Of a stretch of 64,000 bases of DNA, positions 45,501-54,469 are shown piece after piece. The translations under genes and the position numbers were made by a program. Under the pieces are notes generated by a model, which was not told where the DNA came from, made no database searches, and worked only from the letters and a program-made list of their open reading frames with translations. The DNA is from Clostridiales bacterium. Lineage in GTDB: Bacteria > Bacillota > Clostridia > Lachnospirales > Lachnospiraceae. Positions within the stretch are counted from its first letter, which is position 1. Every line of letters begins with the position of its first letter. Where the stretch lies: NCBI GenBank assembly GCA_018372435.1, contig JAHAJA010000009.1, positions 84,924 through 148,923 on the forward strand. The letters are read 5' to 3'.

Positions 45501-47020
45501 TTAATGAATGTGGAATAGGTATCTACAATCTCACCATTCACTACCTTAACTGCACCAATTTCAATGATTTTATCATTCACAGGGCCAAAACCTGTGGTTT
45601 CTATATCGAATACAACGCTTGGTGCATCTAGGGTCTGACCTTTCCCATTCTCTACAATATCCTTCAAGTCATCTACTAGATATGCTTCCACCCCATAGAT
45701 CACTTTGAAGTCAGACTTCTCAACTACGTGATTTGCCTCAGTAAATGCTTGTACAACACCATGATCAGTAATCGCAATTGAATTATGCCCCCATGCCATC
45801 GCTCTCTTAATTAATGTTTTGGCATCTACTACTGCATCCATATCACTCATCATAGTATGAGCATGTAATTCCACTCGTTTTACAGGTGCATTATCCACTC
45901 GTGAAGTTGTGAAATCAGGGATTGTTTTAATACCAACGATCGAACTAATAGAGATTTCCCTATCATACTTATCCATCAAGGCCATCCCCTTCATCTTAAT
46001 GAAGATACCATTCTTAAGTACTGATGAAATATCCGCTACTTGTTCATTCTTCACAAAGATTTTTGCTGAAATCGTATCTGTAAAATCTGTTACCGCAAAT
46101 GTGATAATTGTTTTCTCATTACGAAGTTCTCTAGTTTCAAACTTATTCACTCTACCACGTACAACAACCTCTCCAACTTCATCTTGAATCTCAGATATTG
46201 CTACTGCTTCACCTTCAAAACTCTTACCATAGATGATATCTGGATCTGGTGGTAACTTCTTATAACTACTATATTTGGTCTTCTCAGTTTTTGCTCCTCT
46301 AGCATCCGCGGACTTGTCTTTACTTTCTGCTTTTGGAGCTTCTTGTGCAATACTTTTTGTACTACCAACTGATATAGCGGTATTATCAGCCTCTTTGATT
46401 AGATGTCCATTCTCATCAGATGCAGCAATATAGACGTCATCGTCTTCATCATGGGACATATGATGCTTTCGCATTGCCTTCGCATATATTTCCTTAATAT
46501 CTTCTTCGTCTTTCTCAGGTGGATCCACATAGTTAAACTTAATATTAATTGCATAACCAAATCGATTCGAGAAATTATCCTCTAGAATTCGCTTCATATT
46601 AGAAGATTTATTCTTTGCTACAAAGTTATCTTCCATCTCAATTTCAATGGTATCGCCTTCAACCTTGTAATTTGCCATCTTAAACAAGTTATACTCAAGA
46701 ATACTACTGTCCTTCATCTCTTCAAGTAAACTTTCATAATATGCGTCCATCAGCTTATCTGGAGTATATTGCGCAGACAACTCATATCGATCACATAATC
46801 TGACTTCATTGGTTGTATCAGCAAAAAGCTGCTTCTTAATCTGATACTGCATCTTCTTCACTAGTTTCCTTGATATCAAATGCGTACTCATTATATATAT
46901 CTTAACTTCTTGATTAATTCTAGAAGCTGCAACACGTTCAATTACAGTATCCTCAAACATATCTTGCAATTCTTTCGCAACCTTTAATGTCTCAAACACT
47001 TCAAAGAATTGCATATTCAT
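42539..47020 (-). CDS. polC: DNA polymerase III PolC-type (Gram-positive replicative polymerase)
   Basis: 1493 aa, normal. Layout: N-terminal domain and OB fold (to about 370), PHP domain (HAHTMMSDMDAVVDAKTLIK near 390, TDHG), embedded DnaQ 3'-5' exonuclease (VFDIETTGFGPVNDKIIEIG near 465, HNASFDVGF, HHRAVDDAGAT), then palm/fingers with PDIDLNFSGEYQ and a Cys4 zinc motif (CTNC and CPNCG). A longer frame begins at 47044; AAGGAGG fits the ATG at 47020. Last gene of the pyrH-to-polC cluster. Confidence 0.97.
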   Translation of the reverse strand: MNMQFFEVFETLKVAKELQDMFEDTVIERVAASRINQEVKIYIMSTHLISRKLVKKMQYQIKKQLFADTTNEVRLCDRYELSAQYTPDKLMDAYYESLLEEMKDSSILEYNLFKMANYKVEGDTIEIEMEDNFVAKNKSSNMKRILEDNFSNRFGYAINIKFNYVDPPEKDEEDIKEIYAKAMRKHHMSHDEDDDVYIAASDENGHLIKEADNTAISVGSTKSIAQEAPKAESKDKSADARGAKTEKTKYSSYKKLPPDPDIIYGKSFEGEAVAISEIQDEVGEVVVRGRVNKFETRELRNEKTIITFAVTDFTDTISAKIFVKNEQVADISSVLKNGIFIKMKGMALMDKYDREISISSIVGIKTIPDFTTSRVDNAPVKRVELHAHTMMSDMDAVVDAKTLIKRAMAWGHNSIAITDHGVVQAFTEANHVVEKSDFKVIYGVEAYLVDDLKDIVENGKGQTLDAPSVVFDIETTGFGPVNDKIIEIGAVKVVNGEIVDTYSTFINPEIPIPYEIEKLTGIQDTMVMDSSTIDVILPQFLEFCEGCILVAHNASFDVGFITKKAEQLGINTDFTVIDTVSMARVLLPTLSKFKLNIVAKELGISLENHHRAVDDAGATAEIYVKFIQMLKEKNVFSVEKLNEMSKLSAAMIKKLPTYHAIILAQNDIGRINLYKLISYSHINYYARRPRIPKSVFLENREGLLIGSACEAGELYQAILRNQSKEEITRLVDFYDYLEIQPLGNNDFMIHSDKYDVKSKEDLIEINKKIVALGEEFNKPVVGTCDVHFLDPEDEVYRRIIMTGKGFKDADNQPPLYLRTTDEMLAEFTYLGREKAEEIVITNTNKIADMVEKISPVRPDKCPPVIENSDEDLRTICYDKAHSMYGPNLPEPVSARLEKELKSIISNGFAVMYIIAQKLVWKSNEDGYLVGSRGSVGSSFAATMSGITEVNPLPAHYYCTNCYYSDFDSEEVKAFAGKSGCDMPDKLCPNCGQPLSKDGHEIPFETFLGFYGDKEPDIDLNFSGEYQSHAHDYTEVIFGKGQTFRAGTIGTLADKTAFGYVLKYYEEHGQHKRRAEIERIVDGCVGVRRTTGQHPGGIVVLPLGEEIYSFTPVQRPANDMTTQTITTHFDYHSIDHNLLKLDILGHDDPTIIRMLQDITGIDPLTIRFDDEKVLSLFDNLSALGLKPEDLGGCDLGSLGIPEFGTDFVMQMLRDTKPKTFSDLVRISGLSHGTDVWLNNAQYYIQNGNCTLSTAICTRDDIMTYLIHTGVENGLAFKIMESVRKGKGLTPDMEKAMIEAGVPEWYIESCKKIKYMFPKAHAAAYVMMAFRIAFFKVYHPIAYYTAYFSIRASAFNYELMCLGREKLEYYMADYKKRMNELSKKELDTLKDMRIVQEMYARGFEFEPLDVYRAKSHHFQIFDGKIMPALNTIDGLGDKAAEAVVLAARDGKFLSLDDFRQRTKVSATVIDTMADLGILADLPATNQISLMDFFQM

Positions 47021-47099
47021 GTCCACAACCTCCTTTTCTTTCACATATTAAATCCGCAAAACTCCATAAACACTTTTTACCGCTTCTTACCTAATGTCC

Positions 47100-47290
47100 T
47101 ATAACACAAAACACGCTACGCACTTAAGTACTTCTAAGTGTGTACCGAGTGCTATCAAATATTACGGAACCACCTTCGATTCGGCATCCTGCCTCAGCTC
47201 AGGCTGGCTCGGCTTCCATGCCTCGCCTTCCTACTCTACTTAGTACACACTAAGAAGTACTAAAGTGTTTCGCTATCGTTTTTTAGTTAT
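47100..47290. repeat. Intergenic palindrome, MITE-like or RNA hairpin
   Basis: In the 350-base gap upstream of polC. CACTTAAGTACTTCTAAGTGTGTAC-type arm at 47121-47145 pairs with 47243-47267 with about two mismatches over 25 bases, and outer bases (ATAAC..GCTACG / CGCTAT..GTTAT) extend the stem. The loop of about 97 bases is GC-rich (CCTGCCTCAGCTCAGG) relative to flanks. No ORF seen. Sequence unlike the 19.0-kb palindrome, but of the same general type. Confidence 0.65.
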
Positions 47291-47372
47291 TGTACATTTG
47301 TTAAGAAGCTATTTAATACTATGAAGAGTTTTGCTTCTCTTACATTCTAGATGGCACTAAGTCGTTTTATAC

Positions 47373-48431
47373 TTAATTCTTATCCCAGTTCTTAAGCTCT
47401 TCTTCAAGGGTTGCAAGTAATTGATCTTCTGGTAGTGTCTTAACGACTTCTCCTTTTTTAATCAGCATTCCAACACCTTTACCTCCAGCAATCCCTATAT
47501 CTGCTTCTTTTGCTTCACCGGGTCCATTAACGACGCATCCCATAACAGCTACTTTGATATCTAAGTCGTATTTTTGAACCATATTTTCCACCTGATTTGC
47601 TAATCCGATTAGATCGATTTGTGTTCTTCCACACGTTGGGCAAGAAACCACTTCAACTCCTGCTTTTCGTAAACCAAGGGTACGAAGGATTAACTTCGCT
47701 GATTTTACTTCTTCTACAGGGTTTCCTGTTAAGGATACACGGATGGTATCACCGATTCCTTGATTTAAGATAATACCAAGTCCTATACTTGATTTGATAT
47801 TACCTGAGATAATTGTTCCCGATTCGGTAATTCCTACATGTAAAGGATAGTTTGTCTTCTTCGCGATTAACTCATGTGCTTGTACTGCCATTAATACATT
47901 AGAAGACTTAATACTAATTACTAGATTGTCATAGCCCATCTCTTCTATAGTTCTTACTTTATCAAGTGCACTTTCTACGATTCCTTCTGCCGTTACACCA
48001 CCATATTTTTCAACCAGTGGTTTCTCCAAAGATCCGCTGTTAACACCTACCCGAATAGGAATATTACGCTCTTTGGCAGCTTCTACAACTGCTCGTACAC
48101 GTTCTTCACTGCCGATGTTGCCTGGATTAATACGAATCTTATCGGCACCATTCTCTATAGCTGCTAGGGCAAGACGGTAATCGAAGTGTATATCTGCTAC
48201 TAGGGGAATTGATATCTGCTTCTTAATTTCTTTGAGTGCAAGTGCTGCTTCCATTGTTGGAACCGCACATCGAATAATATCACAACCAGCTGCTTCTAAT
48301 TCTTTTATTTGCGCAACAGTGGCCTCTACATCTTCTGTCTTTGTATTTGTCATAGATTGAATAAGTACTTGGTTGCCACCACCAATTACCTTGTTTCCAA
48401 TCTGAATTACTTTTGTATCATCACGGTACAT
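47373..48431 (-). CDS. ispG: 4-hydroxy-3-methylbut-2-enyl diphosphate synthase
   Basis: 352 aa, GcpE. [4Fe-4S] enzyme of the non-mevalonate (MEP) isoprenoid route. VSCPTCGRTQIDL near 262 and GCVVNGPGEAKEADIGIAGG near 300 hold the three cluster cysteines; PLVADIHFDYRLALAAIENGADKIRINPGNIG near 80 is the TIM-barrel signature. AAGGAGG precedes the ATG. Between rseP and polC. Confidence 0.97.
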   Translation of the reverse strand: MYRDDTKVIQIGNKVIGGGNQVLIQSMTNTKTEDVEATVAQIKELEAAGCDIIRCAVPTMEAALALKEIKKQISIPLVADIHFDYRLALAAIENGADKIRINPGNIGSEERVRAVVEAAKERNIPIRVGVNSGSLEKPLVEKYGGVTAEGIVESALDKVRTIEEMGYDNLVISIKSSNVLMAVQAHELIAKKTNYPLHVGITESGTIISGNIKSSIGLGIILNQGIGDTIRVSLTGNPVEEVKSAKLILRTLGLRKAGVEVVSCPTCGRTQIDLIGLANQVENMVQKYDLDIKVAVMGCVVNGPGEAKEADIGIAGGKGVGMLIKKGEVVKTLPEDQLLATLEEELKNWDKN

Positions 48432-48565
48432 TATGAATACCTCCTTGTTTACTTTTCATTTCTCTATTTTCATTTCTCTATTTTCATTTCTCTATTTTAC
48501 CACATTTTTATATAAGTTATATGGTTAATTTATTCCTAACTATTAAAAAATAATCAATTGATAAA

Positions 48566-48602
48566 GAGGTGCATAAAATACATTCGTATTTTATCACACC
48601 TC
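48566..48602 (-). terminator. Hairpin between rseP and ispG
   Basis: GAGGTGcATAAAATAC (48566-48581) pairs with GTATTTTATcaCACCTC (48586-48602), followed on minus by CTTTATC. Possibly a partial terminator inside the cluster. Confidence 0.6.
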
Positions 48603-48711
48603 CCTATCTAAATATTTCCTATTCTCAATAGTACATAAACTTGTTAACTTATTACCCTTCAAGTTAAATTACTTGATTATGTTAAGATTTATACACTTTG
48701 TAAGTCCTAGT

Positions 48712-49785
48712 TTATACTATAAAACCAAATAGTCTTTTTACATCATTAAACATAACAAATACCATTAAGAGCATTAAGAGTGCAAGCCCGACCATATGGA
48801 CGAAACCTTCCTTCTTAGGATCAACTGGCTTACCACGTACTGCTTCTATTATTAAGAATACCAGACGACCTCCATCAAGTGCAGGTAACGGTAATAAGTT
48901 CATTACACCAAGGTTAGCACTTAGTAAAATACTCATATAGAGAAGCTGAATAACAACAGCTGACACACCTTCAGACTTCGTACTATTAATTCCTTCTCCA
49001 ATCATATCAACAATAGCAACCGGTCCAGCTAACTCTTTAGTTGAAACCTTACCAGTTATTAAACCTCCTACACTTTGAATCGCTGATGTAATCCAACATT
49101 TCACCTCTATTGCACTATATTTGACTACGTCAAAAGCATTCATTTTTTCACCATTAGTTGCAATTGTTTTCGTACGACCTTGGCTATTATATCCAAATCC
49201 CATCAAATACTCACCAGTTTCAGTTTTCTCTGGTGTTATCGTTATATCTATCTCCTCACCACTACGGTTAACCCTCAACTGCACAGGCTTTTCTGATGTC
49301 GGATGGAAGAATTGATAAAACATTACTTCTCTAGCATTATCAACATGTGATCCATTCATCTCTACAATAACATCACCAACTTGTAGACCAGCTTCCTGTG
49401 CAGGTCCTCCTTCTACTACTTGAACAATTACAGAAGGATCATAACCAACTTTACCAACAACAATCATCGCTAGTACAAACGCTAGAATGAAGTTGAATAT
49501 TGGACCAGCCGCAATAACAGATATACGAGCCCATACCCCTTTCTTTCCAAAGGAGTTTGGAGAATCAGCTTCTTCATCCTCTCCTAACATCATACATGAG
49601 CCACCAATCGGGAATAACTTCAGTGAATATCTTGTTCCATTACGTAGAAAACTAAAAAGTCTTGGTCCCATACCAACCGAGAATTCTACAACTTCTATTC
49701 CATTCTTCTTTGCCAATAAAAAATGACCCAGCTCATGGATGATTATAATTAAGCTAAAAATCAGAATAGCTAAAATAATATTCAT
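48712..49785 (-). CDS. rseP: Site-2 protease (RIP zinc metalloprotease)
   Basis: 357 aa membrane protease. Cuts transmembrane segments of anti-sigma or regulatory proteins. Active-site HELGHFLLAK (residues 17-26), PDZ domain about 120-190 (QEAGLQVGDVIVEMNG), and LLPLPALDGGRLVF near 305 with the third zinc ligand. Four membrane segments. Between dxr and ispG. Confidence 0.94.
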   Translation of the reverse strand: MNIILAILIFSLIIIIHELGHFLLAKKNGIEVVEFSVGMGPRLFSFLRNGTRYSLKLFPIGGSCMMLGEDEEADSPNSFGKKGVWARISVIAAGPIFNFILAFVLAMIVVGKVGYDPSVIVQVVEGGPAQEAGLQVGDVIVEMNGSHVDNAREVMFYQFFHPTSEKPVQLRVNRSGEEIDITITPEKTETGEYLMGFGYNSQGRTKTIATNGEKMNAFDVVKYSAIEVKCWITSAIQSVGGLITGKVSTKELAGPVAIVDMIGEGINSTKSEGVSAVVIQLLYMSILLSANLGVMNLLPLPALDGGRLVFLIIEAVRGKPVDPKKEGFVHMVGLALLMLLMVFVMFNDVKRLFGFIV

Positions 49786-49818
49786 GTAAATACCTATCCT
49801 TTCTATGCTACTACAGCA

Positions 49819-50967
49819 TTACACGTGGAATCGCGATTCAATTCTTTCATATGTTTGTGCTTCTATATCAAGTATCGCATCTACACTCGGATTATCCACC
49901 TTACGATGCCAATGAATTGCATCTTCGATGATTTCGTATATCTCAAGGAACGATATCTCCCTATTCAAGAATTTGGCTACCGCTCTTTCGTTTGCCGCAT
50001 TAAATACAGTTGGCATACTTCCACCCATTTTACCTACTTCATAAGCCAATGAAAGTCCACGGAAAGTATCTAAATCAGGTGCTTCAAACGATATACTTAA
50101 TAGTGTTGTAAAATCTAATCGCTCTCCCCTGAGCTCTCTACGATCTGGATACGTTAGTGCATATTGAATTGGAAGTTTCATATCAGGTGTTCCAAGTTGA
50201 GCTATTACACCACCATCAACAAATTCAACCATAGAATGAATGATACTCTTTGGTTGTACAACCACTTCTATTTGGTTAAACTCAACCCCAAATAACCACT
50301 TGGCTTCTATAACTTCTAACCCTTTGTTAACCATTGTTGCTGAATCAATCGTAATCTTTCTACCCATTGACCAATTCGGATGCTTTAGGGCATCTTCTAG
50401 ACCAACTTTTTCTAACTGTTTTGTAGTCATCCCTCTAAAAGGTCCACCAGAAGCTGTTAATAATATTCTACTTATACGATTGTAGTTTTCTCCATTCAAA
50501 GCCTGAAATATTGCAGAATGTTCACTGTCAACAGGAAGTATCTTAACATTATATTCCCCTGCAAGTGGCATTATGATATGTCCAGCAGTAACTAAGGTCT
50601 CTTTATTAGCAAGTGCAATATCTTTCTTCGCTTTAATCGCAGCAATCGTTGGCTGAATTCCTATCATACCTACGATAGCAGTTAATACGACATCGGCTTC
50701 CGGGGTTACACTACACTCTATTAAACCTTCCATACCACTGGTGATCTTAACATCACAGTCCGAAACAAGTATACGTAACTCCTTCGCTTTCTTCTCATCA
50801 AAGACGCATACCATACGTGGTCTAAATTCTCTTATCTGTTCTTCTAATAACTTGATATTTGACCCTGCTGCCAAAGCGACAACTTCCATATCCGAATTCT
50901 TTCGAACGACATCAAGTGTTTGCGTTCCAATGGAACCTGTTGAACCAAGTACTACTATTTTTTTCAT
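49819..50967 (-). CDS. dxr: 1-deoxy-D-xylulose 5-phosphate reductoisomerase
   Basis: 382 aa. NADPH-dependent committed step of the MEP route. VLGSTGSIGTQTLDVV is the nucleotide motif; LPVDSEHSAIFQAL near 145 and PNWSMGRKITIDSATMVNKGLEVIEA near 200 bind metal and substrate. A longer frame starts at 50988; AAGGG before the ATG at 50967 gives the standard MKKIVVLGSTGS start. Confidence 0.96.
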   Translation of the reverse strand: MKKIVVLGSTGSIGTQTLDVVRKNSDMEVVALAAGSNIKLLEEQIREFRPRMVCVFDEKKAKELRILVSDCDVKITSGMEGLIECSVTPEADVVLTAIVGMIGIQPTIAAIKAKKDIALANKETLVTAGHIIMPLAGEYNVKILPVDSEHSAIFQALNGENYNRISRILLTASGGPFRGMTTKQLEKVGLEDALKHPNWSMGRKITIDSATMVNKGLEVIEAKWLFGVEFNQIEVVVQPKSIIHSMVEFVDGGVIAQLGTPDMKLPIQYALTYPDRRELRGERLDFTTLLSISFEAPDLDTFRGLSLAYEVGKMGGSMPTVFNAANERAVAKFLNREISFLEIYEIIEDAIHWHRKVDNPSVDAILDIEAQTYERIESRFHV

Positions 50968-51068
50968 CTTTGTACCCTTGCATATCACGTTTTACTTGTG
51001 ATATTACTTTCTTACTATTACTTTCTTACTATTACTTTCTTACTATTACTTTCCCGCTACTATTCTGA

Positions 51069-51872
51069 TTACCTACTTAAAAACTCTGCTAGATAATACA
51101 CTATAGGAGCTGTGAATATTATACTATCAAAACGATCTAAGATTCCGCCATGACCAGGTATTAATCTACCATAATCTTTAATATCATAATTTCTCTTAAT
51201 TGCTGAAGCTGCTAAATCTCCAATTTGAGATACGATACTAGACGCACCACATATAATTGCAAAAGCAACTTGCGGATTGTTAAATGTACCAATTTTATGT
51301 TGTATAGCTAGTCCATATAAAAATCCTATTAATGCAGCTCCAAGAATACCGCCGATACCGCCTTCAATAGACTTCTTAGGACTTAATTTCGGTGTCATCT
51401 TATGTTTTCCAACTGAGATACCAACTAGATATGCGCATGTATCAGAACCCCATGCACCTATGAATAATAACCAAACTAACCATAGACCATCATCTAACAT
51501 ACGTACCTGATAGATATGTGATAACATAATTGCAACATAAAACAACCCAAAAAATGTTATGAATACTTGTTCAGAACGATATTTAGGAAAAGTAAATACA
51601 TACGCTACCATTAATACCATGATAAATGCTACAAAAAGTAACATCATATGTTCCTTTGCATTAAAGTACACTAACGCGTAATAAGCAACACAAGCGACAT
51701 AGCCTATGTATCCAACTACACTATTATTTACTTTTAATAACTTATACAATTCACTTAAACCAATTAAAGAGATTAGACCAATTACTGCAAATAGTAAATC
51801 GCCCCCCATAATTACAGTGAATAATGTTAAAACCACTAACATTACTGAACTTCTAAAACGCACCCAAAACAT
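51069..51872 (-). CDS. cdsA: Phosphatidate cytidylyltransferase
   Basis: 267 aa with about eight membrane segments. Makes CDP-diacylglycerol from phosphatidate and CTP, the substrate of PssA at 4.5 kb. The signature around GRLIPGHGGILDRFDSIIF at the C-terminus and SPKKSIEGGIGG near 175 are as expected. Confidence 0.95.
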   Translation of the reverse strand: MFWVRFRSSVMLVVLTLFTVIMGGDLLFAVIGLISLIGLSELYKLLKVNNSVVGYIGYVACVAYYALVYFNAKEHMMLLFVAFIMVLMVAYVFTFPKYRSEQVFITFFGLFYVAIMLSHIYQVRMLDDGLWLVWLLFIGAWGSDTCAYLVGISVGKHKMTPKLSPKKSIEGGIGGILGAALIGFLYGLAIQHKIGTFNNPQVAFAIICGASSIVSQIGDLAASAIKRNYDIKDYGRLIPGHGGILDRFDSIIFTAPIVYYLAEFLSR

Positions 51873-51900
51873 ACGCTCACCTATCCGTTGGTATTAATTA

Positions 51901-52629
51901 TTATCTTAATCCACCAAACCGTCTTTCTTTTGAATTATAATAGAGTATGGCATCTTCTAAATCCTTTTCACTAAAATCTGGCCACAAAACATCTGTAAAA
52001 TAGAATTCTGTATATGCCATTTGCCATAATAAATAATTTGACAATCTTTGTTCACCACTTGTACGAATCAATAAGTCAGGATCCGGAATATTCTTTGTAT
52101 CTAAGTAATTATCAAATAGTTTTTCATCTATCTCATCGAGCGTCAACGCCTTATTATCATAATCTACTACTAAACGTCTTACGGCACGTAAAATCTCATC
52201 TCTAGAACCGTAATTTAATGCAACTTGAAAATTAAGACCAGTATTATTCTTACTTCTCTCTTCTAAATCTTTGATTTTCTCTTGCATCGTAACATCTAAA
52301 CGAGTAATATCACCAATAACCCTGACCCTCATATTATTCTTAGTTGTTTGTTTAATGCAATCTTTTAAATAACTATTCAGAAGTTTCATAAGTGTCTCAA
52401 CTTCATCATCAGGCCTTGACCAATTTTCTGTTGAGAATGCATATACGGTTAGATACTTTACTCCCATATTATATGCAGCTTTACAAATCTTCTCTACATT
52501 CTTGCTTCCTTGTGCATGCCCATAATTACGAGGCATCATTCTTTTCCTTGCCCATCTCCCATTACCATCTAGTATAAGCGCAATGTGTTCCGGGATTTGT
52601 AATCCTTCGAGGACATTATTATTAGCCAA
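51901..52629 (-). CDS. uppS: Undecaprenyl diphosphate synthase
   Basis: 242 aa. Cis-prenyltransferase making the C55 lipid carrier for peptidoglycan. ALILDGNGRWARKR near residue 15 has the catalytic Asp; LTVYAFSTENWSRP near 60 and LLIRTSGEQRLSNYLLWQMAYTEFYF near 190 are the other motifs. Start is TTG at 52629 with AGGAGG upstream. It sits 28 bases upstream of cdsA. Confidence 0.96.
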   Translation of the reverse strand: MANNNVLEGLQIPEHIALILDGNGRWARKRMMPRNYGHAQGSKNVEKICKAAYNMGVKYLTVYAFSTENWSRPDDEVETLMKLLNSYLKDCIKQTTKNNMRVRVIGDITRLDVTMQEKIKDLEERSKNNTGLNFQVALNYGSRDEILRAVRRLVVDYDNKALTLDEIDEKLFDNYLDTKNIPDPDLLIRTSGEQRLSNYLLWQMAYTEFYFTDVLWPDFSEKDLEDAILYYNSKERRFGGLR

Positions 52630-52748
52630 ACTATATTCCTCCTGCTATAATGTTATAAAACCGGATTGCCTTATACCTATTGTACAAGAACAATCCGATT
52701 CTTATTCCTAGCCAAAATTATATTATCAAAAACACTTCTCGTACCTGA

Positions 52749-53303
52749 TTATACGGTAAGAACTTCTTTTGATTTTGCTTCCATAGCTTTATCTACTTCT
52801 GTAACGTATTTGTCAGTTACTTTTTGTACTTGATCTTCTAAGCTTTTAACTTCATCTTCTGAAATCTCATTCGCTTTACTTAATTTCTTAATTGCATCAT
52901 TCGCATCGCGACGAATATTACGGATAGCAACTTTAGCAGCTTCTGCTTTTTTCTTAACGTCTTTTACTAAATCTTTTCTTCTTTCTTCTGTAAGTTCTGG
53001 GAATACAAGGCGAATCACTTTACCATCATTACTTGGTGTTAAACCAAGGTCAGAAACTAAGATTGCTTTTTCGATTTCTTTGATTAAACTGCTTTCCCAT
53101 GGTTGAATCATGATAACTCTAGCTTCTGGTACAGAAACGTTTGCAACTGATTGAATACCAGATGGAGTACCATAATAATCAACTTTTAATTTATCTAAAA
53201 TACGAGGATTAGCTCTACCTGCACGTATGGCAGTAAACTCCTCAATTAAGCCGTCTAGAGATTTTTCCATTTTCATTTCAAATTGTTCAATTCTTGAATC
53301 CAT
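52749..53303 (-). CDS. frr: Ribosome recycling factor
   Basis: 184 aa. Splits post-termination ribosomes with EF-G. EFTAIRAGRANPRILDKLKVDYYG near residue 22 and VRLVFPELTEERRKDLVKDVKKKAE near 103 are typical. GGAGGG precedes the ATG. Follows pyrH. Confidence 0.97.
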   Translation of the reverse strand: MDSRIEQFEMKMEKSLDGLIEEFTAIRAGRANPRILDKLKVDYYGTPSGIQSVANVSVPEARVIMIQPWESSLIKEIEKAILVSDLGLTPSNDGKVIRLVFPELTEERRKDLVKDVKKKAEAAKVAIRNIRRDANDAIKKLSKANEISEDEVKSLEDQVQKVTDKYVTEVDKAMEAKSKEVLTV

Positions 53304-53362
53304 AATTTTCCCTCCAAAATTTTTCTTATAATTATACAGTATAACAAGGTTTCTTATATTAA

Positions 53363-54070
53363 TTAAACGGTTACCTTTGTTCCTGTAAATTTACCATTTA
53401 ATGTGTTTACAATACTATTTGGTTCATTCAAACCAAATACCATCATTGGCATCTTATTTTCTAAGCACATAATTGTTGCAGATAAATCAATTACTGCTAA
53501 TTTCTTATCAAGTACCTCACCTATTGTAATCTCATCATACTTCTTAGCCGATGGATTTGTCTTAGGATCGCTGTCATAAACACCGTCAATTGCTTTCGCT
53601 AATAAAATAACGTCAGCTTCAATTTCAATAGCTCTAAGAACCGTTGCAGTATCTGTTGAAAAGCATGGATGTCCTGTACCTCCGGCGAAGAATACGACCA
53701 TTCCCTTCTTGAAATACTTATTCGCTCTGTCTTTCGAGAACATTTTAGTCATAGAACCACATTCAAATGGTGTTAGCACTTGCGTCATCATTCCAACATA
53801 ACGGAAAATTTCCGACACATAGATACAATTCATAATGGTTGCTAACATTCCAATCTGATCAGCTTTTGTACGATCGATTGTTTCACTTGTTCTTCCTCTC
53901 CAGAAGTTTCCACCACCGATTACAATACCAACTTCGACTCCATTATCGACTAATTCTTTTACTTGTTTGGCTACTTCAATACAAGTTGCTTCGTCAAATC
54001 CTGTCTTCTTATCACCGGCTAATGCTTCACCACTAAGTTTTAACACAACTCTATTCCAAGTCTTCATCAT
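53363..54070 (-). CDS. pyrH: Uridylate kinase
   Basis: 235 aa. UMP to UDP. RVVLKLSGEALAG near the start, GGGNFWRGRT near 54 and GGTGHPCFSTDTATVLRA near 128 are the amino-acid-kinase-family motifs. Start uncertain by one codon (adjacent ATGs). In most genomes rpsB-tsf precede pyrH; here they do not, and a divergent-looking non-coding leader of about 300 bases lies upstream. Confidence 0.96.
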   Translation of the reverse strand: MMKTWNRVVLKLSGEALAGDKKTGFDEATCIEVAKQVKELVDNGVEVGIVIGGGNFWRGRTSETIDRTKADQIGMLATIMNCIYVSEIFRYVGMMTQVLTPFECGSMTKMFSKDRANKYFKKGMVVFFAGGTGHPCFSTDTATVLRAIEIEADVILLAKAIDGVYDSDPKTNPSAKKYDEITIGEVLDKKLAVIDLSATIMCLENKMPMMVFGLNEPNSIVNTLNGKFTGTKVTV

Positions 54071-54109
54071 CCATCATACCTTTCAATAACTTATAATAAA
54101 CTTATACGA

Positions 54110-54171
54110 AGGAACAAGGTTCCGTTAGTATAAGTATTAACAAATTTCCTATGTATACTACATAGAAACTG
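54110..54171 (-). promoter_or_regulatory. pyrH leader with short palindromes
   Basis: Within the 399-base gap 54071-54469: GGAACaAGGTTCC at 54110-54122 and TTTCCTATGTA/TACATAGAAA arms at 54147-54171, and GTAGCTTttacAAGCTAC at 54248-54265. On the minus strand these sit between the -10 (54283-54278, TGCTATAAT) and the pyrH start, as leader structures of about 200 bases. Function not known; no riboswitch class recognised. Confidence 0.4.
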
Positions 54172-54277
54172 CTATTCCACACATAATTGTGTGATTATGT
54201 CTTAAACAATAGAAATCATGTATTATGAACTTCTGTTGCCATAAATTGTAGCTTTTACAAGCTACCCAAACAGTTTT

Positions 54278-54286
54278 ATTATAGCA
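54278..54286 (-). promoter_or_regulatory. Extended -10 promoter of the pyrH cluster
   Basis: Minus-strand TGCTATAAT; perfect TATAAT at 54283-54278 with a weak -35 (TACAAA). Transcribes pyrH to polC. Confidence 0.5.
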
Positions 54287-54369
54287 TTACTTATAATCAT
54301 TTGTATACTACTTTTTAATCCGTCTTATATTCTATCACATGAAAGGTTGTATTTACAATCCCAAAAACA

Positions 54370-54439
54370 AAACTTCGCAAATGATTACAGCATTAAATTC
54401 GAAATACGAATTTTCTACAGTAAAACATTTGCGAAGTTT
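54370..54439 (-). terminator. Terminator after the secreted Cys-rich protein
   Basis: AAACTTCGCAAATG (54370-54383) / CATTTGCGAAGTTT (54426-54439), 14-bp perfect stem with a nested TTCG/CGAA arm; T-rich on minus. Confidence 0.8.
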
Positions 54440-54469
54440 ACTTTTCGATATTTTATTTATACTTACTTA

